Positions 1 to 8,490 of a DNA stretch of 64,000 nucleotides are shown here, one piece after another. This DNA comes from Acidobacteriota bacterium (GTDB lineage Bacteria; Acidobacteriota; Terriglobia; Acidiferrales; UBA7541): the NCBI GenBank assembly GCA_021324935.1, contig JAJPIE010000075.1, positions 1-64,000 on the forward strand, in the 5' to 3' direction. The first letter of the stretch is position 1, and every line of letters starts with the position of its first letter. Below the pieces are notes generated by a model that was given only the letters and a program-made list of their open reading frames with translations, ran no database searches and was not told the DNA's origin. A program made the position numbers and the translations under genes.

Positions 1-192
1 GATTCCCACTCCTGTGCTGTCGATGGCATCCAGCCCTCGCAGGTCCGCCACCACTTTCTTCGCTCCCTCTTTGATCAGATCGGCAATCGCCCACTCCACC
101 TGCCGGCTGTCGTTGCCCATCAACAGCCGCCCCTTTAACTCCAGCACGGCTACGTCGGGCGGCACCTGTTTCTTGTTCACTTCCAGAATCAT
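1..192 (-). CDS. STAS-domain anti-sigma factor antagonist (partial, C-terminus outside window)
   Basis: Read on the minus strand, 64 codons start with ATG at 192 and run off the left edge. The N-terminus (MILEVNKKQ) leads into a beta strand 'VAVLELKGRLLMG', a helix, and 'KKVVADLRGLDAIDSTGVG'. This is the STAS fold with the Asp-Ser-Thr-Gly loop in which SpoIIAA/RsbV-type proteins carry the phosphorylatable serine. Known members are switched by anti-sigma kinases and PP2C phosphatases. The start is supported by a purine-rich GAGGGG a few bases upstream. The partner kinase is not visible here. Confidence 0.85.
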   Translation of the reverse strand, partial: MILEVNKKQVPPDVAVLELKGRLLMGNDSRQVEWAIADLIKEGAKKVVADLRGLDAIDSTGVGI

Positions 193-492
193 GAGGCACC
201 CCTCAGATTTCGGATGCTTGATTCGTCCAAGCCATGGCCCGCAGATTCACTCCGTGTATCCGCAAGAACCACGCGAAGTCATCGCTCCGTCACACTGCCA
301 GATGGTATTTCTACCTTCCGCCGGAGTCAACGGTTTAGCCCGTTTCCCAATACCCCTCCCCGATTTTCTCCTTTTTTTTGGCCACATTTCGTGCCGATTT
401 TGAGAAACTAATGTCGGCCATTCGCTCGGTTGGCGCTCCTCTAAGATCGCTTCGCCTCCGCCCTTCGAAACTTTCGTCTCGTGAGGTGTTTC
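193..492. other. Intergenic region between divergent STAS and cydA genes
   Basis: About 300 bases between two divergently transcribed genes, so both promoters should lie here. The stretch is pyrimidine-rich on the + strand, with a T-run near 370-380. I see no convincing -35/-10 pair or operator. Confidence 0.4.
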
Positions 493-1857
493 GTGGGTTC
501 CGCTTTAGACGTTCATCGCATGCACTTCGCCTTTACCGTTACTTTCCACTATCTCTTCCCACAATTGACCATGGGGCTCGCTCTGCTCATCGTCATTCTC
601 AAAACTGCCGCCTTACGCAGCGGCGATGAACACTTCAACCGCGCCGCGCGCTTCTGGGCCAAAATCTTCGGTATCAATTTCGCCATGGGCGTCGTTACCG
701 GCATCCCCATGGAATTTCAGTTCGGCACCAACTGGGCCGAATTCTCCAAGGCCGCCGGCGGCGTCATCGGCCAGACACTGGCCATGGAAGGCGTCTTTTC
801 CTTCTTCCTCGAGTCCACGTTCCTCGGTCTTTTCTTATACGGTGAAAAGAAACTCGGCCGCATCGGCCATTGGTGGGCCGCCTTCTTCGTCTTCCTCGGC
901 TCCTGGATGAGCGGTTACCTCATCGTCGCCACCGACGCCTGGATGCAGCATCCCACCGGCTTCGCCCTCAGCGAAAAAGGCGAAATCATACTCACCAGCT
1001 TCTGGGGACTCCTCCTCAACAAATGGGCGCTCTGGCAGTACGCGCACAACATGCTCGGCGCGGTGCAAACCGGCTGCTTCGTCATGGCTGCCGTCGGCGC
1101 CTTCTATGTCCTCTCCCGCCGCGATCCTTTCTATGGCCGCACCTTTCTACGCATCGGCGTCACTGTCGGCATTATCGCCGCGCTGCTGCAACTCGCTCCC
1201 ACTGGCGACATGCAGGGCAAACTCATCACCGACTACCAGCCCACCACGCTTGCCGCCATGGAAGGCCTCTTCCAATCCCAGGACGGCGCGCCGCTCGCCA
1301 TCCTCGGCCAGCCGGACGTTCCCAAACGCACGCTCGATAATCCCCTGACCATCCCCAACATGCTCAGCTTCCTCACCTACAAACACTGGAACGCTCACGT
1401 CCGCGGCCTCAACGATTTTCCCGAAGATCTCTGGCCCGACCGCATCGAGCTCCTCTACTTCAGCTATCACGTCATGGTCGGCCTCGGCACCATCTTCATC
1501 GCCATCATGACTCTCGCCGGCATTCTACTCTGGCGCAAGAAACTTTATGACGCGCGCTGGATGCTCTGGCTTCTCATGCTCAGCGTGCCTTTGCCATACA
1601 TCGCCAACACTGCCGGCTGGATGACCGCCGAACTCGGCCGCCAGCCCTGGCTCATCTACGGTCTCCTCCGCACCGCCCACGGCGTCTCCCCGCAAGTCAG
1701 CGCCGGCAACGTCTGGTTCACGCTCCTCGGTTTCATGGGCATGTACACCGTTCTCGCCATGCTCTGGCTCTTCCTCATCTACCGGCAAATCGAATTCGGG
1801 CCTGAGCCCGAAGCCACTCTCCGCGCAGGCGCTCTCGATCCTGCGGCGGCGGACTAA
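493..1857 (+). CDS. cydA: Cytochrome bd ubiquinol oxidase subunit I
   Basis: Large haem-bearing subunit of the bd-type quinol oxidase, which reduces O2 to water at the inner membrane without pumping protons. I prefer GTG at 493 over GTG at 481: GAGGT lies five bases upstream and the first conserved histidine ('TFHYLF') then falls at residue 19, the position of the E. coli b595 ligand. A second candidate haem ligand, His185, lies in 'YAHNMLG', close to E. coli His186. 'GWMTAELGRQPW' followed by 'LRTAHGVSP' is the family signature. At 454 residues it is shorter than E. coli CydA (about 520), consistent with a short Q-loop of the cyanide-insensitive type. cydB follows after 10 bases. Confidence 0.95.
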   Translation: MGSALDVHRMHFAFTVTFHYLFPQLTMGLALLIVILKTAALRSGDEHFNRAARFWAKIFGINFAMGVVTGIPMEFQFGTNWAEFSKAAGGVIGQTLAMEGVFSFFLESTFLGLFLYGEKKLGRIGHWWAAFFVFLGSWMSGYLIVATDAWMQHPTGFALSEKGEIILTSFWGLLLNKWALWQYAHNMLGAVQTGCFVMAAVGAFYVLSRRDPFYGRTFLRIGVTVGIIAALLQLAPTGDMQGKLITDYQPTTLAAMEGLFQSQDGAPLAILGQPDVPKRTLDNPLTIPNMLSFLTYKHWNAHVRGLNDFPEDLWPDRIELLYFSYHVMVGLGTIFIAIMTLAGILLWRKKLYDARWMLWLLMLSVPLPYIANTAGWMTAELGRQPWLIYGLLRTAHGVSPQVSAGNVWFTLLGFMGMYTVLAMLWLFLIYRQIEFGPEPEATLRAGALDPAAAD

Positions 1858-1867
1858 GGAGCGCGTC

Positions 1868-2908
1868 ATGGAAACGATCTGGTTCATTCTCGTCGCAGTA
1901 ATGGTTGCTCTCTACGTGCTTCTCGATGGCTTCGACCTTGGTGCCGGCGCCATCCACTTTCTCGTCGCCAAAACCGAAGACGAACGCCGTCAGGTTCTTG
2001 CCAGCATCGGCCCCGTCTGGGACGGGAACGAGGTCTGGCTCCTCGCTGCCGGCGGAACGCTCTACTTTGCCTTCCCCGCGCTCTACGCCAGTGGCTTCAG
2101 CGGATTTTATCTTCCGCTGATGATCGTCCTGTGGCTGCTCATCCTGCGCGGTACTTCCATCGAATTTCGCAATCACATCAAAAGCCCGGTCTGGATCCCC
2201 TTCTGGGATTTCTTCTTCTCGTTCTCGAGCCTGCTTCTCGCCGTTTTTTTCGGCGCCGCTCTCGCCAACGTCGTGCGCGGCGTTCCGCTCGATCAAACCG
2301 GCTATTTCTTCGAGCCGCTCTGGACCAACTTCCGAATCGGCGATCAGACCGGCATCCTCGACTGGTACACCATCCTCGTCGGCGTGCAAGCTCTTCTCGT
2401 CCTCATGATGCACGGCGCGCTCTGGCTGCAATGGAAAGCTTCCGGCGATCTGAACAAACGCGCCGCCCGCGTCGCCGGCTGGTCCTGGTGGGGCGTCCTC
2501 ATTATGACCCCGCTCGTCACCGCCATAACCTTCAGCATCCAGCCGCAGGTCTCGGTTAATTTCAAAACTTGGCCGCTCGGCTACGTTCTGCCGCTGCTGG
2601 CCGTTGCCGGACTCGCCGGCGTTCCGTTCGAACTTCGCCGCAAGAACGAACTCAACGCTTTCCTTTGCTCCTGCACGTATCTGCTCGGGATGCTCACCAG
2701 CGTCGTCTTCGGCGTCTATCCTATGGTTCTGCCCGCGCGCAATCCGGTCTACGCGCTTACCGTCCACAATGCCAAAGCTCCGGACTACGGCCTCAAAGTC
2801 GGCCTCATCTGGTGGGTCTTCGGCACGATCCTTGCCGCTATCTATTTCACCTACGTCTATCGCTCCTTCGCCGGGAAAGTTACCGCCGACGCCGACTCTC
2901 ACTACTAA
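1868..2908 (+). CDS. cydB: Cytochrome bd ubiquinol oxidase subunit II
   Basis: Second membrane subunit of the bd oxidase, 346 residues and highly hydrophobic. The N-terminal helix carries the 'DGFDLGAG' motif (Asp20), followed by 'GPVWDGNEVWLL' (from about residue 48), both diagnostic for CydB. The ATG is preceded by AAGGAGCGC, which overlaps the cydA stop codon area, so the two genes form a tight operon. No cydX or cydDC assembly genes are visible. Codon use is strongly C-ending, like the neighbouring 1-11 kb genes. Confidence 0.95.
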   Translation: METIWFILVAVMVALYVLLDGFDLGAGAIHFLVAKTEDERRQVLASIGPVWDGNEVWLLAAGGTLYFAFPALYASGFSGFYLPLMIVLWLLILRGTSIEFRNHIKSPVWIPFWDFFFSFSSLLLAVFFGAALANVVRGVPLDQTGYFFEPLWTNFRIGDQTGILDWYTILVGVQALLVLMMHGALWLQWKASGDLNKRAARVAGWSWWGVLIMTPLVTAITFSIQPQVSVNFKTWPLGYVLPLLAVAGLAGVPFELRRKNELNAFLCSCTYLLGMLTSVVFGVYPMVLPARNPVYALTVHNAKAPDYGLKVGLIWWVFGTILAAIYFTYVYRSFAGKVTADADSHY

Positions 2909-2924
2909 ATCCATCTCCTCTGTA

Positions 2925-2973
2925 GTGGCACAGGCACTCCGGCTTGCTCTGAGTTTCGAAGGGCCTGTGCCAC
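2925..2973. repeat. Intergenic hairpin with 11-bp arms, 3' of cydB
   Basis: GTGGCACAGGC at 2925-2935 is perfectly complementary to GCCTGTGCCAC at 2963-2973, with a 27-base loop. It starts 17 bases after the cydB stop and lacks a clear T-tract. A diverged copy of the left arm and loop is at 5014-5056. Confidence 0.7.
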
Positions 2974-3060
2974 CGATGTTGGGCCGTCGCTCGAAGTGTC
3001 ATGAGGTTTCCCCAACCTCGGTTTGTGAGTGCTGGCTCCTTCGTTCCAGAGCCAGCCACT

Positions 3061-3090
3061 CTCTTCTCTGTGCCCTCTGTGTTAAACAAC
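3061..3090 (+). repeat. CTCTGTG-type dispersed repeat, copy 1
   Basis: Short tandem of CTCTGTG-like units ending in GTGTTAAA. The same unit recurs at 5251-5307 and, in opposite orientation, at 31681-31725. All copies are intergenic. Confidence 0.5.
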
Positions 3091-3144
3091 ACGCTCTCCG
3101 TTGCCCCGATGTCGGGTCTTCCCAAACTCGCGTACAATGAATCC

Positions 3145-3555
3145 ATGCGAACCAGCGTTCTTCTCTATCTATCTCGCGCCGCCGTATCGCTTGTCGCGCT
3201 CTGCCTGGCCATCGCCCCAATCTGTTCCGCGCGCTGCTCGCTGTCCTCCTGCCTGCCCGTCACTTCCCCAGCCCAATCCTCCAATGGCTGCCATCACCAC
3301 GGCGCAGCGCACAATTCCAATTCGCTTAGCTCCCTCGCGGCGACGATTTGCCAAATCTCAGACTCCCTCCTCGCCACGCTTCCCGGGGATTCCACTCGCC
3401 TGCTGCAAAACAGTGCAGCCCAAGCGCTCGCCGCAGCAACCCATGCGCTCTCCACAAACTCTTCTGCCTCGTCCTCTATCTCGGATTTGTTCAACCGCGA
3501 CACCTCCCCGGGTATCCTGCCGCCTTCTTCCCCCTCGACTCCGCTCCGCCTCTGA
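3145..3555 (+). CDS. Small secreted Cys/His-rich protein, putative metal (copper) binder
   Basis: 136 residues starting MRTSVLLYLSRAAVSLVAL, a clear signal peptide ending near 'ICSA'. The mature N-terminus holds a cluster of Cys and His: 'CSLSSC' and then 'CHHHGAAH'. The rest is Ser/Ala/Leu-rich and ends in a Pro/Ser tail. I do not recognise a family. The position directly upstream of a multicopper oxidase, and the His-rich segment, suggest a periplasmic metal-binding role, but that is inference. The in-frame extension upstream to 3001 lies in a repeat-rich region and is not used. No strong ribosome-binding site is visible, so the gene itself is only moderately supported. Confidence 0.5.
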   Translation: MRTSVLLYLSRAAVSLVALCLAIAPICSARCSLSSCLPVTSPAQSSNGCHHHGAAHNSNSLSSLAATICQISDSLLATLPGDSTRLLQNSAAQALAAATHALSTNSSASSSISDLFNRDTSPGILPPSSPSTPLRL

Positions 3556-3697
3556 TTGCCCTGCGGTGGCCAAACTTTGGACCGGCCACCCCGAAAATCC
3601 CGATCACCGGATTCTCCAGAAGATCGTGCTTCGTTTTTCTATTTCTACGTTTGTCTTTTTGTTTTTCCATTTTCGAATTTCTCTTTTCGGAGGTCTC

Positions 3698-4999
3698 ATG
3701 TCCACGTCTCGCCGCAATTTCTTTCAAAACGCTGCCGCCCTCGCCGCGCTCCTCGGCCTGCCCTCCCGCATCTCCGCCGAAAGTACCACGCGGGGAAAGA
3801 CTCCCGAGCCTCCCCGCTCGCCTGTCCCAGTCGTCACTCCCGACGTGCCCGATCTTCCCTTTACCCTCGATGGGGCCACCAAGGTATTCCACCTCCGCGC
3901 CGAGCCCGTGAAACGCAAAATCGCTCCCTTCAAAACCATCGACACTTGGGGCTACAACGGTTCCTGCCCAGGCCCCACGATCCAGATCAATCAAGGCGAT
4001 CGAGTTCGCATCCACGTCGAAAACGCTCTCCCCGAATCCACCTCTATGCACTGGCACGGCCTTGAAGTTCCCATCGCCCAGGACGGCGTCCCTTTCATCA
4101 GTCAGAAACCCATCGCCCCCGGCGAAACCTACGCCTACGAATTCACCGTCCACCAGGAAGGCACCTTCTTCTATCACGCGCACAGCGCCATGCAGGAGAT
4201 GATCGGCCTGCTCGGCTTTTTCATCGCCCATCCCCAAACGCCATATTCACCCCACGTAGATCACGACTTCGGCATCGTCCTCCAGGAATGGGCAATTCTT
4301 CCCAACAATTCCGTTCCTAACACCGCTTCGATGGAATTCAACTGGCTCACCTTTAACGGCGTCTCCGCTCCGGCTGCCACGCCGCTCATCGCGCGCCTCG
4401 GCTCGCGTGTGCGTCTGCGCTTCGTCAACCTCGGCATGGATCATCATCCGATCCATCTTCACGGCAACCAGTTCGCCATCACCGGAACCGAAGGCGGCCG
4501 CGCTCCCGAATCCACCTGGTATCCCTCCAACACCGTTCTCGTCGGCGTCGCGCAAGCCAAAGTCGTCGAGTTCGAAGCCAAGTATCCCGGCGACTGGATG
4601 ATTCACTGTCATCTTCCCCATCACATGATGAATTCCATGATGGATCTTCTCGCCGGCCGCCAAATCCAATCCGCCGACACCACCGACCCGCGCGCGATGT
4701 CGCAGATGGAAACGCTTTCTCGTTCCGTCGGTGTCCCACATGTTCATCACTCCCCCATCGCCGAGAACGCCAACTCCGTTCCCGGTTTTCCGCAAGACGC
4801 ATTCATGGAAATGCCCATGGACAACGCCGAAGGCGTCGCCAAGCCCGAGACTCATGGACTCCCGCCCAACTGGTCCGCCGGCATGATGGGCATGATGACC
4901 ATGGTTCGCGTCCTCCCCGACGCCCAATACAACGAAATCCAATCCCTAATCCGCACTCGGCAAACTCTGATGTCCGAGGAGCACGCCCATGGCCGCTAA
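3698..4999 (+). CDS. Tat-exported multicopper oxidase (CopA/CueO-like)
   Basis: 433-residue periplasmic oxidase that probably detoxifies Cu(I) or oxidises metal or phenolic substrates. ATG at 3698 follows GGAGG. The N-terminus has a Tat motif, SRRNFF (residues 4-9), then a hydrophobic Ala/Leu stretch. All four copper motifs are present: HWHG (118-121), YHAHS (159-163), HPIHLHG (250-256), and HCH (303-305) with His309 and Met314, which gives the HCHxxxHxxxxM type-1 site. This is shorter than three-domain CueO (about 500 residues), so a reduced or two-domain arrangement is possible. Met/His-rich stretches in the C-terminal 100 residues (for example 'FMEMPMDN', 'GMMGMMTM') fit copper handling. 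An outer-membrane efflux gene follows. Confidence 0.9.
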   Translation: MSTSRRNFFQNAAALAALLGLPSRISAESTTRGKTPEPPRSPVPVVTPDVPDLPFTLDGATKVFHLRAEPVKRKIAPFKTIDTWGYNGSCPGPTIQINQGDRVRIHVENALPESTSMHWHGLEVPIAQDGVPFISQKPIAPGETYAYEFTVHQEGTFFYHAHSAMQEMIGLLGFFIAHPQTPYSPHVDHDFGIVLQEWAILPNNSVPNTASMEFNWLTFNGVSAPAATPLIARLGSRVRLRFVNLGMDHHPIHLHGNQFAITGTEGGRAPESTWYPSNTVLVGVAQAKVVEFEAKYPGDWMIHCHLPHHMMNSMMDLLAGRQIQSADTTDPRAMSQMETLSRSVGVPHVHHSPIAENANSVPGFPQDAFMEMPMDNAEGVAKPETHGLPPNWSAGMMGMMTMVRVLPDAQYNEIQSLIRTRQTLMSEEHAHGR

Positions 5000-5013
5000 A
5001 CTTTTCTTCTCTG

Positions 5014-5056
5014 GCACAGGCACTCCTGCTGGCCCTGAACTCCCAAGGGCCTTTGC
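5014..5056 (+). repeat. Diverged copy of the 2925-2973 hairpin
   Basis: TGGCACAGGCACTCC is shared exactly with the copy after cydB, and the loop aligns with scattered changes. The right arm is degraded (GGGCCTTTGCTC in place of GGGCCTGTGCCAC), so the stem is lost. Confidence 0.6.
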
Positions 5057-5080
5057 TCTCCGTTGCGCCAGTCACCGAAT

Positions 5081-5134
5081 GAACTTGAGGGTGCCCCATC
5101 CTTCGCGCCTTTTGCGAAGGGTGGCTTCTTACGA
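5081..5134 (+). repeat. GAACTTGAGGG hairpin repeat, copy 1
   Basis: Begins GAACTTGAGGGTGCCCC and then forms a stem between CATCCTTCGC and GCGAAGGGTG. A second copy lies at 6906-6960, on the other side of the efflux gene. Confidence 0.7.
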
Positions 5135-5250
5135 CCTGAGGCCGCTCACCTCTTTCTCTTCCTTCTTCCCTCTAGTGCTGGCCTTCATGCCAGCCTCTTC
5201 TTCTCCGCTCCCACTGTTTTCCTCTGCTAATTCCGTGGTGAATCTGTCTT

Positions 5251-5307
5251 CTTTCTTTTCTTCTCTGTGCTCTCTGTGTTCGTCCTCTGTGGTCTCTGTG
5301 TTAAATC
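5251..5307 (+). repeat. CTCTGTG-type dispersed repeat, copy 2
   Basis: Longest copy in the window: four CTCTGTG or TCTGTGT-like units ending in GTGTTAAATC, immediately upstream of the efflux gene's ribosome-binding site. Confidence 0.6.
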
Positions 5308-5333
5308 TTTTTTATTTTTGCTGGAGCGCTCGT

Positions 5334-6785
5334 ATGCGTCTTTCACCAAAACTTGTCTTCTTGTTTTTAGTCTCCGCTTTTTCCGCCCTCGCCCAGGAAC
5401 CCATGAACATGCCTCCGCAGGAAACCCAGCACCACCACATGAACATATCTACTGTCCAACCCGTCTACCCGCGTCTCGGCCGCGCCCAGGAAAATCCTTC
5501 AACCCCACTTTTCACTCTCGACCAGGCCCAGTCCCGCGCCGCCTCCTCCAACCCCACCCTCCGCCAGGCCGAAGCCGAAATTCGCGCCGCCAAGGCCCGC
5601 CAGCTCCAATCCGGCCTCTACCCCAACCCCACCGTCGGCTACACTGGCGACGAAATTCGCGGTGGCTCCATCAACGGCGGCAAGCAAGGCTTCTTCGTCG
5701 AACAAACCATCGTCACCGGCGGGAAGCTAGCCCGCAACAGAGACGTCTACGCCAGAGAGATCCAGCTCGCCGAACTCGAAGCTCAGGAACAAAAGATCCG
5801 CGTGGAAACCTCCGTCAAGACCGCCTTCTACCGCGTCCTTGCTGCTCAGGAACTCCTCGATGCCCGCCGCGACCTCGCCAAAATCGAACAGGACTACGCC
5901 GCCGCGCAACGCCAGCTCTTCAACACCGGCCAGGCCGACGAATCCGAACTCCTGGAAGCCGAACTCGAAGCCGAACGCCTCCGCCTCTTCGCCCGCATCC
6001 AGGAGAATTCGCTTCGCGAAGCGTGGCGCTCCCTCGCCGCCGTCATCGGTCGTCCGGATCTTCCACTCGCCACTGTCGCCGGCGATCTTGAACACAACTG
6101 GCCCGACCTCAACGAAGACCAGGCCGTCGAGGTCATCGCCACGCAATCCCCCGCCACGCGCATTGCCGAAGCCGACGCCGCCCGCGCCGCCGCCATGCTT
6201 GCCCGCGCGAAACGCGAACCCATCCCCAATCTCCAGCTCCGCGGCGGCCTGGAATACAACAACGAGTCTCTCGGCAGCATTCCCTTCGTCACCGGGTGGG
6301 AAGGCCTCGCGGAAGTCGGCGTGCAAATCCCCATCTTCAATCGCAACCAAGGCAACGTCGCGGCCGAATCCGCCGTCCTCGATCGCGCCAATCTCGACAA
6401 GCAGCGCATCGCCCTCACCCTCCGCGATCGCGCCGCTTCCGCCGTGGACGAATACTCCAGCGCCCGCCTCACTGCCCTCGAATACCGTGATGAAATTCTC
6501 CCTCGCGCGAAAAAAGCCTACACGTTGCTCGTCGAAAAATACGGCCTCATGCTCGCCGCCAATCCCCACGTCCTCGAGTCCCAGCGCAAACTCTTTGCCT
6601 TGCAAACCGAATACATCATGTCGCTCCAAAATCTCTGGACCACCGGCCTCGCCCTCCAAGGCTTCCTCTTAACCGACGCCCTCGAAGCCCCCGCCCACCC
6701 CGGCGACATGGACAACCCCGTCCGCGAAACCAACCTCCCCATCCCCGACCGCCTCATGCCTACCCCCACCTCCATGCGCCCTTGA
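5334..6785 (+). CDS. Outer-membrane efflux channel (TolC/CzcC-like), probably for copper
   Basis: 483 residues. The start MRLSPKLVFLFLVSAF is a signal peptide ending 'ALAQ', with GGAG upstream, so ATG at 5334 is preferred over the much longer in-frame extension. The mature N-terminus is Met/His-rich ('EPMNMPPQETQHHHMN'), unusual for plain TolC and typical of metal-associated channels. Two repeated OEP units follow, with long helical segments such as 'AKARQLQSGLYPNPTVGYTG' and its counterpart in the second half, as expected for a trimeric barrel-tunnel. It sits downstream of the multicopper oxidase. No cognate RND pump or adaptor is adjacent, so it may work with components encoded elsewhere. 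Confidence 0.85.
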   Translation: MRLSPKLVFLFLVSAFSALAQEPMNMPPQETQHHHMNISTVQPVYPRLGRAQENPSTPLFTLDQAQSRAASSNPTLRQAEAEIRAAKARQLQSGLYPNPTVGYTGDEIRGGSINGGKQGFFVEQTIVTGGKLARNRDVYAREIQLAELEAQEQKIRVETSVKTAFYRVLAAQELLDARRDLAKIEQDYAAAQRQLFNTGQADESELLEAELEAERLRLFARIQENSLREAWRSLAAVIGRPDLPLATVAGDLEHNWPDLNEDQAVEVIATQSPATRIAEADAARAAAMLARAKREPIPNLQLRGGLEYNNESLGSIPFVTGWEGLAEVGVQIPIFNRNQGNVAAESAVLDRANLDKQRIALTLRDRAASAVDEYSSARLTALEYRDEILPRAKKAYTLLVEKYGLMLAANPHVLESQRKLFALQTEYIMSLQNLWTTGLALQGFLLTDALEAPAHPGDMDNPVRETNLPIPDRLMPTPTSMRP

Positions 6786-7351
6786 AACGGAATAAGCTAG
6801 GTGCACCCCACGCAGGTGTTGCGTGTAGGGATTTTGCTCGGCGATACGCTCCGCAATGCAGAACAACCACTCTTGGCTGCGGTGTTTGTAACGTTGGAGG
6901 CCAACCGGAACTTGAGGGTACCCCATCCTTCGCGGTCTTGGCGAAGGGTGGGCTCTTACAATCTAGGGCCACAGATCTTCCTCCCTTTCATTATCTTCTC
7001 CTCCAAACTTTGAACCCTCTGCGTCTCCGGTTAGGCTTTCTTCTCCCTTGGCGTTATTCCTTGCGCGTGAACAGGACAATTTCCGTGAGTACTCCTCGAT
7101 TCTGGGTAACCAGTGCTCTTCTCGTGCGAAGGCAAAGAAAACCAAATTAGAAGCCTCAAGCGCGAATCTCGCTCCAATTCGGGCGCTCAATTAATCCAGC
7201 GTTTAGCTCCGCAAGCCAGCAATGGCGCGCCGGATTCGAGCCCCTTCCTTTCCTATTTGTTTGAAATTGCGCTCGCGGCCGGTAAGGTCCCTCGAGGTTC
7301 TGCGGTATATTTTGAGGCGTTCGCAGGAAGAGGAGTAAACAGGAGAACCGT
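6786..7351. other. Intergenic region, no convincing gene
   Basis: 566 bases between the efflux gene and the beta-propeller gene. It contains the second GAACTTGAGGG hairpin (6906-6960) and a 22-base stretch at 7189-7210 (AATTAATCCAGCGTTTAG) that recurs with few changes at 38984-39007. Short open frames here show no domain, signal peptide or ribosome-binding site. Confidence 0.5.
6906..6960 (+). repeat. GAACTTGAGGG hairpin repeat, copy 2
   Basis: GGAACTTGAGGGTACCCCATC, then a stem between CATCCTTCGC and GCGAAGGGTG, followed by GGCTCTTAC where copy 1 (5081-5134) has GCTTCTTAC. The two copies agree over about 50 bases. Confidence 0.7.
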
Positions 7352-8404
7352 ATGCTTCGATCGATAACACCGTGGCAATGCGCCACAATTTGCTTCCTTC
7401 TAAGTTTGGCGAGCTTCGTCCTTTTGGCGCCGACTCTTCCCGCGCAAGAAACCCTCCCCAACGACGAATTCGCTCCACTTGTCCTTGACCGCATCATTCC
7501 CATTCGCGACGTCGACGGCCGCTTCGACCACATGGGCGTGGACAACTCGACCAATCGTGTCTTCGCGCCCAACTATGGCAACGACAGCGTGGAAGTGCTG
7601 GACGTGGCGCGCGGAAAGCGCATCGAAAGCCTTCACGCCGGCTTCCTCAAGCCGCAGATGGTCCTGTTTCTTCCCGACCTGAATCGTTTCGTGGTCTCCA
7701 ACGAAGGCGACGGCTCCTGCAAAATCTTCGACGCCGAAACCTACAAGCTCCTCGGCACAGTGAAGTTCCCCGACGACGCGGATCAGCTTCGCTACGATCC
7801 GAAAACGAAGCGCGTTTATGTCGGCTATGGCGACGGAGCCATCGGCGCCTTTGATGCCGGCACCAACAAGCACATCGACGCCGATTTCGAACTCGGCGCT
7901 CACCCCGAGTCGTTCCAGCTCGAAGAAAAAGGGCCCAGAATCTTCGTGAATCTCGCTTCGATCAGCGCGATTGCCGTGATCGACCGCAACACCCGCAAAA
8001 TCGAACGCTGGAAACTCGAGGAAGCGGGCACCAATTTTCCCATGGCCCTCGATGAAGAGCATCACCGCCTGTTTGTTGCCGCCCGCCGCCCCGCACGTCT
8101 CCTCGTGCTGAATACGGACACCGGCAAAACCGTAGCCAGCCTGCCCGGCGCCGCGGATACAGATGATATGTCCTACGATGCTACCCGCCAGCGCATCTAC
8201 ATCCCCAGCGGCGAAGGATTCATCTTCGTCTACCAGCAGATCGATGCCGACCACTACCAGCGCATCGCGAAAATTCCCAGCGCCATCGGCGCGCGTACCA
8301 GCGCCTATTACGGTCAGGTGGGCAAGCACAACAGCCTCTATCTCGCCGTCCCCGCCCGTGCCAATCGCGCCGCCGAACTATGGCTCTACGAAACCCGCGA
8401 TTGA
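7352..8404 (+). CDS. Secreted YncE-like beta-propeller protein
   Basis: 350 residues with a signal peptide (residues 1 to about 32, ending 'LPAQ'). AGGAGAACCGT precedes the ATG. The mature part is a series of blades of the form 'VEVLDVARGKRIESLHAG', 'CKIFDAETYKLLGTVKF', 'IGAFDAGTNKH' and 'LLVLNTDTGKTVASLPG', each a propeller strand carrying an Asp-x-x-Thr/Arg turn. This is the YVTN/YncE-type seven-bladed fold. Such proteins are extracytoplasmic and mostly of unknown function; some relatives are lactonases or oxidoreductase partners. No catalytic residues can be assigned. It stands alone, convergent with the next gene. Confidence 0.75.
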   Translation: MLRSITPWQCATICFLLSLASFVLLAPTLPAQETLPNDEFAPLVLDRIIPIRDVDGRFDHMGVDNSTNRVFAPNYGNDSVEVLDVARGKRIESLHAGFLKPQMVLFLPDLNRFVVSNEGDGSCKIFDAETYKLLGTVKFPDDADQLRYDPKTKRVYVGYGDGAIGAFDAGTNKHIDADFELGAHPESFQLEEKGPRIFVNLASISAIAVIDRNTRKIERWKLEEAGTNFPMALDEEHHRLFVAARRPARLLVLNTDTGKTVASLPGAADTDDMSYDATRQRIYIPSGEGFIFVYQQIDADHYQRIAKIPSAIGARTSAYYGQVGKHNSLYLAVPARANRAAELWLYETRD

Positions 8405-8427
8405 TCGGTGGTTTCAATTGCGGGCAA

Positions 8428-8439
8428 GGCAGTACTGCC
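8428..8439. other. Perfect 12-bp palindrome between convergent genes
   Basis: GGCAGTACTGCC lies in the 86-base gap between the convergent propeller and NTF2-like genes. It has no loop and no T-tract. It may be part of a weak bidirectional termination structure, or chance. Confidence 0.2.
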
Positions 8440-8490
8440 ATTTCGGCGTGAGCGCTCGTGAATTCAACACGATCTCGAACGACCGCCCGC

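Larger units (their letters stand above)
5000..5333. other. Repeat-filled intergenic region
   Basis: This 334-base gap between the oxidase and the efflux channel carries three repeat types seen elsewhere in the window: a relic of the 2925 hairpin at 5014-5056, the GAACTTGAGGG hairpin at 5081-5134, and the CTCTGTG array at 5251-5307. No gene is seen. Confidence 0.6.

Noticed and set aside
1775..2914. 379-codon minus-strand open frame opposite cydB
   Set aside because: It is antisense to a well-supported cydB, has a charged low-complexity translation with no domain, and no ribosome-binding site; a by-product of codon bias in a GC-rich gene.
3101..4999. Multicopper oxidase starting at 3101 with a 199-residue extension
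   Set aside because: The extension overlaps another frame with a signal peptide, is low complexity, and would bury the Tat signal that follows a strong ribosome-binding site at 3698.
7220..7250. tRNA-like T-loop (GATTCGAGCCCC)
   Set aside because: No acceptor stem, D-arm or anticodon stem can be built around it.
7113..7367. Possible small gene upstream of the beta-propeller gene
   Set aside because: Runs into the next gene's start in another frame, includes repeat-derived sequence, and has no signal peptide or ribosome-binding site.
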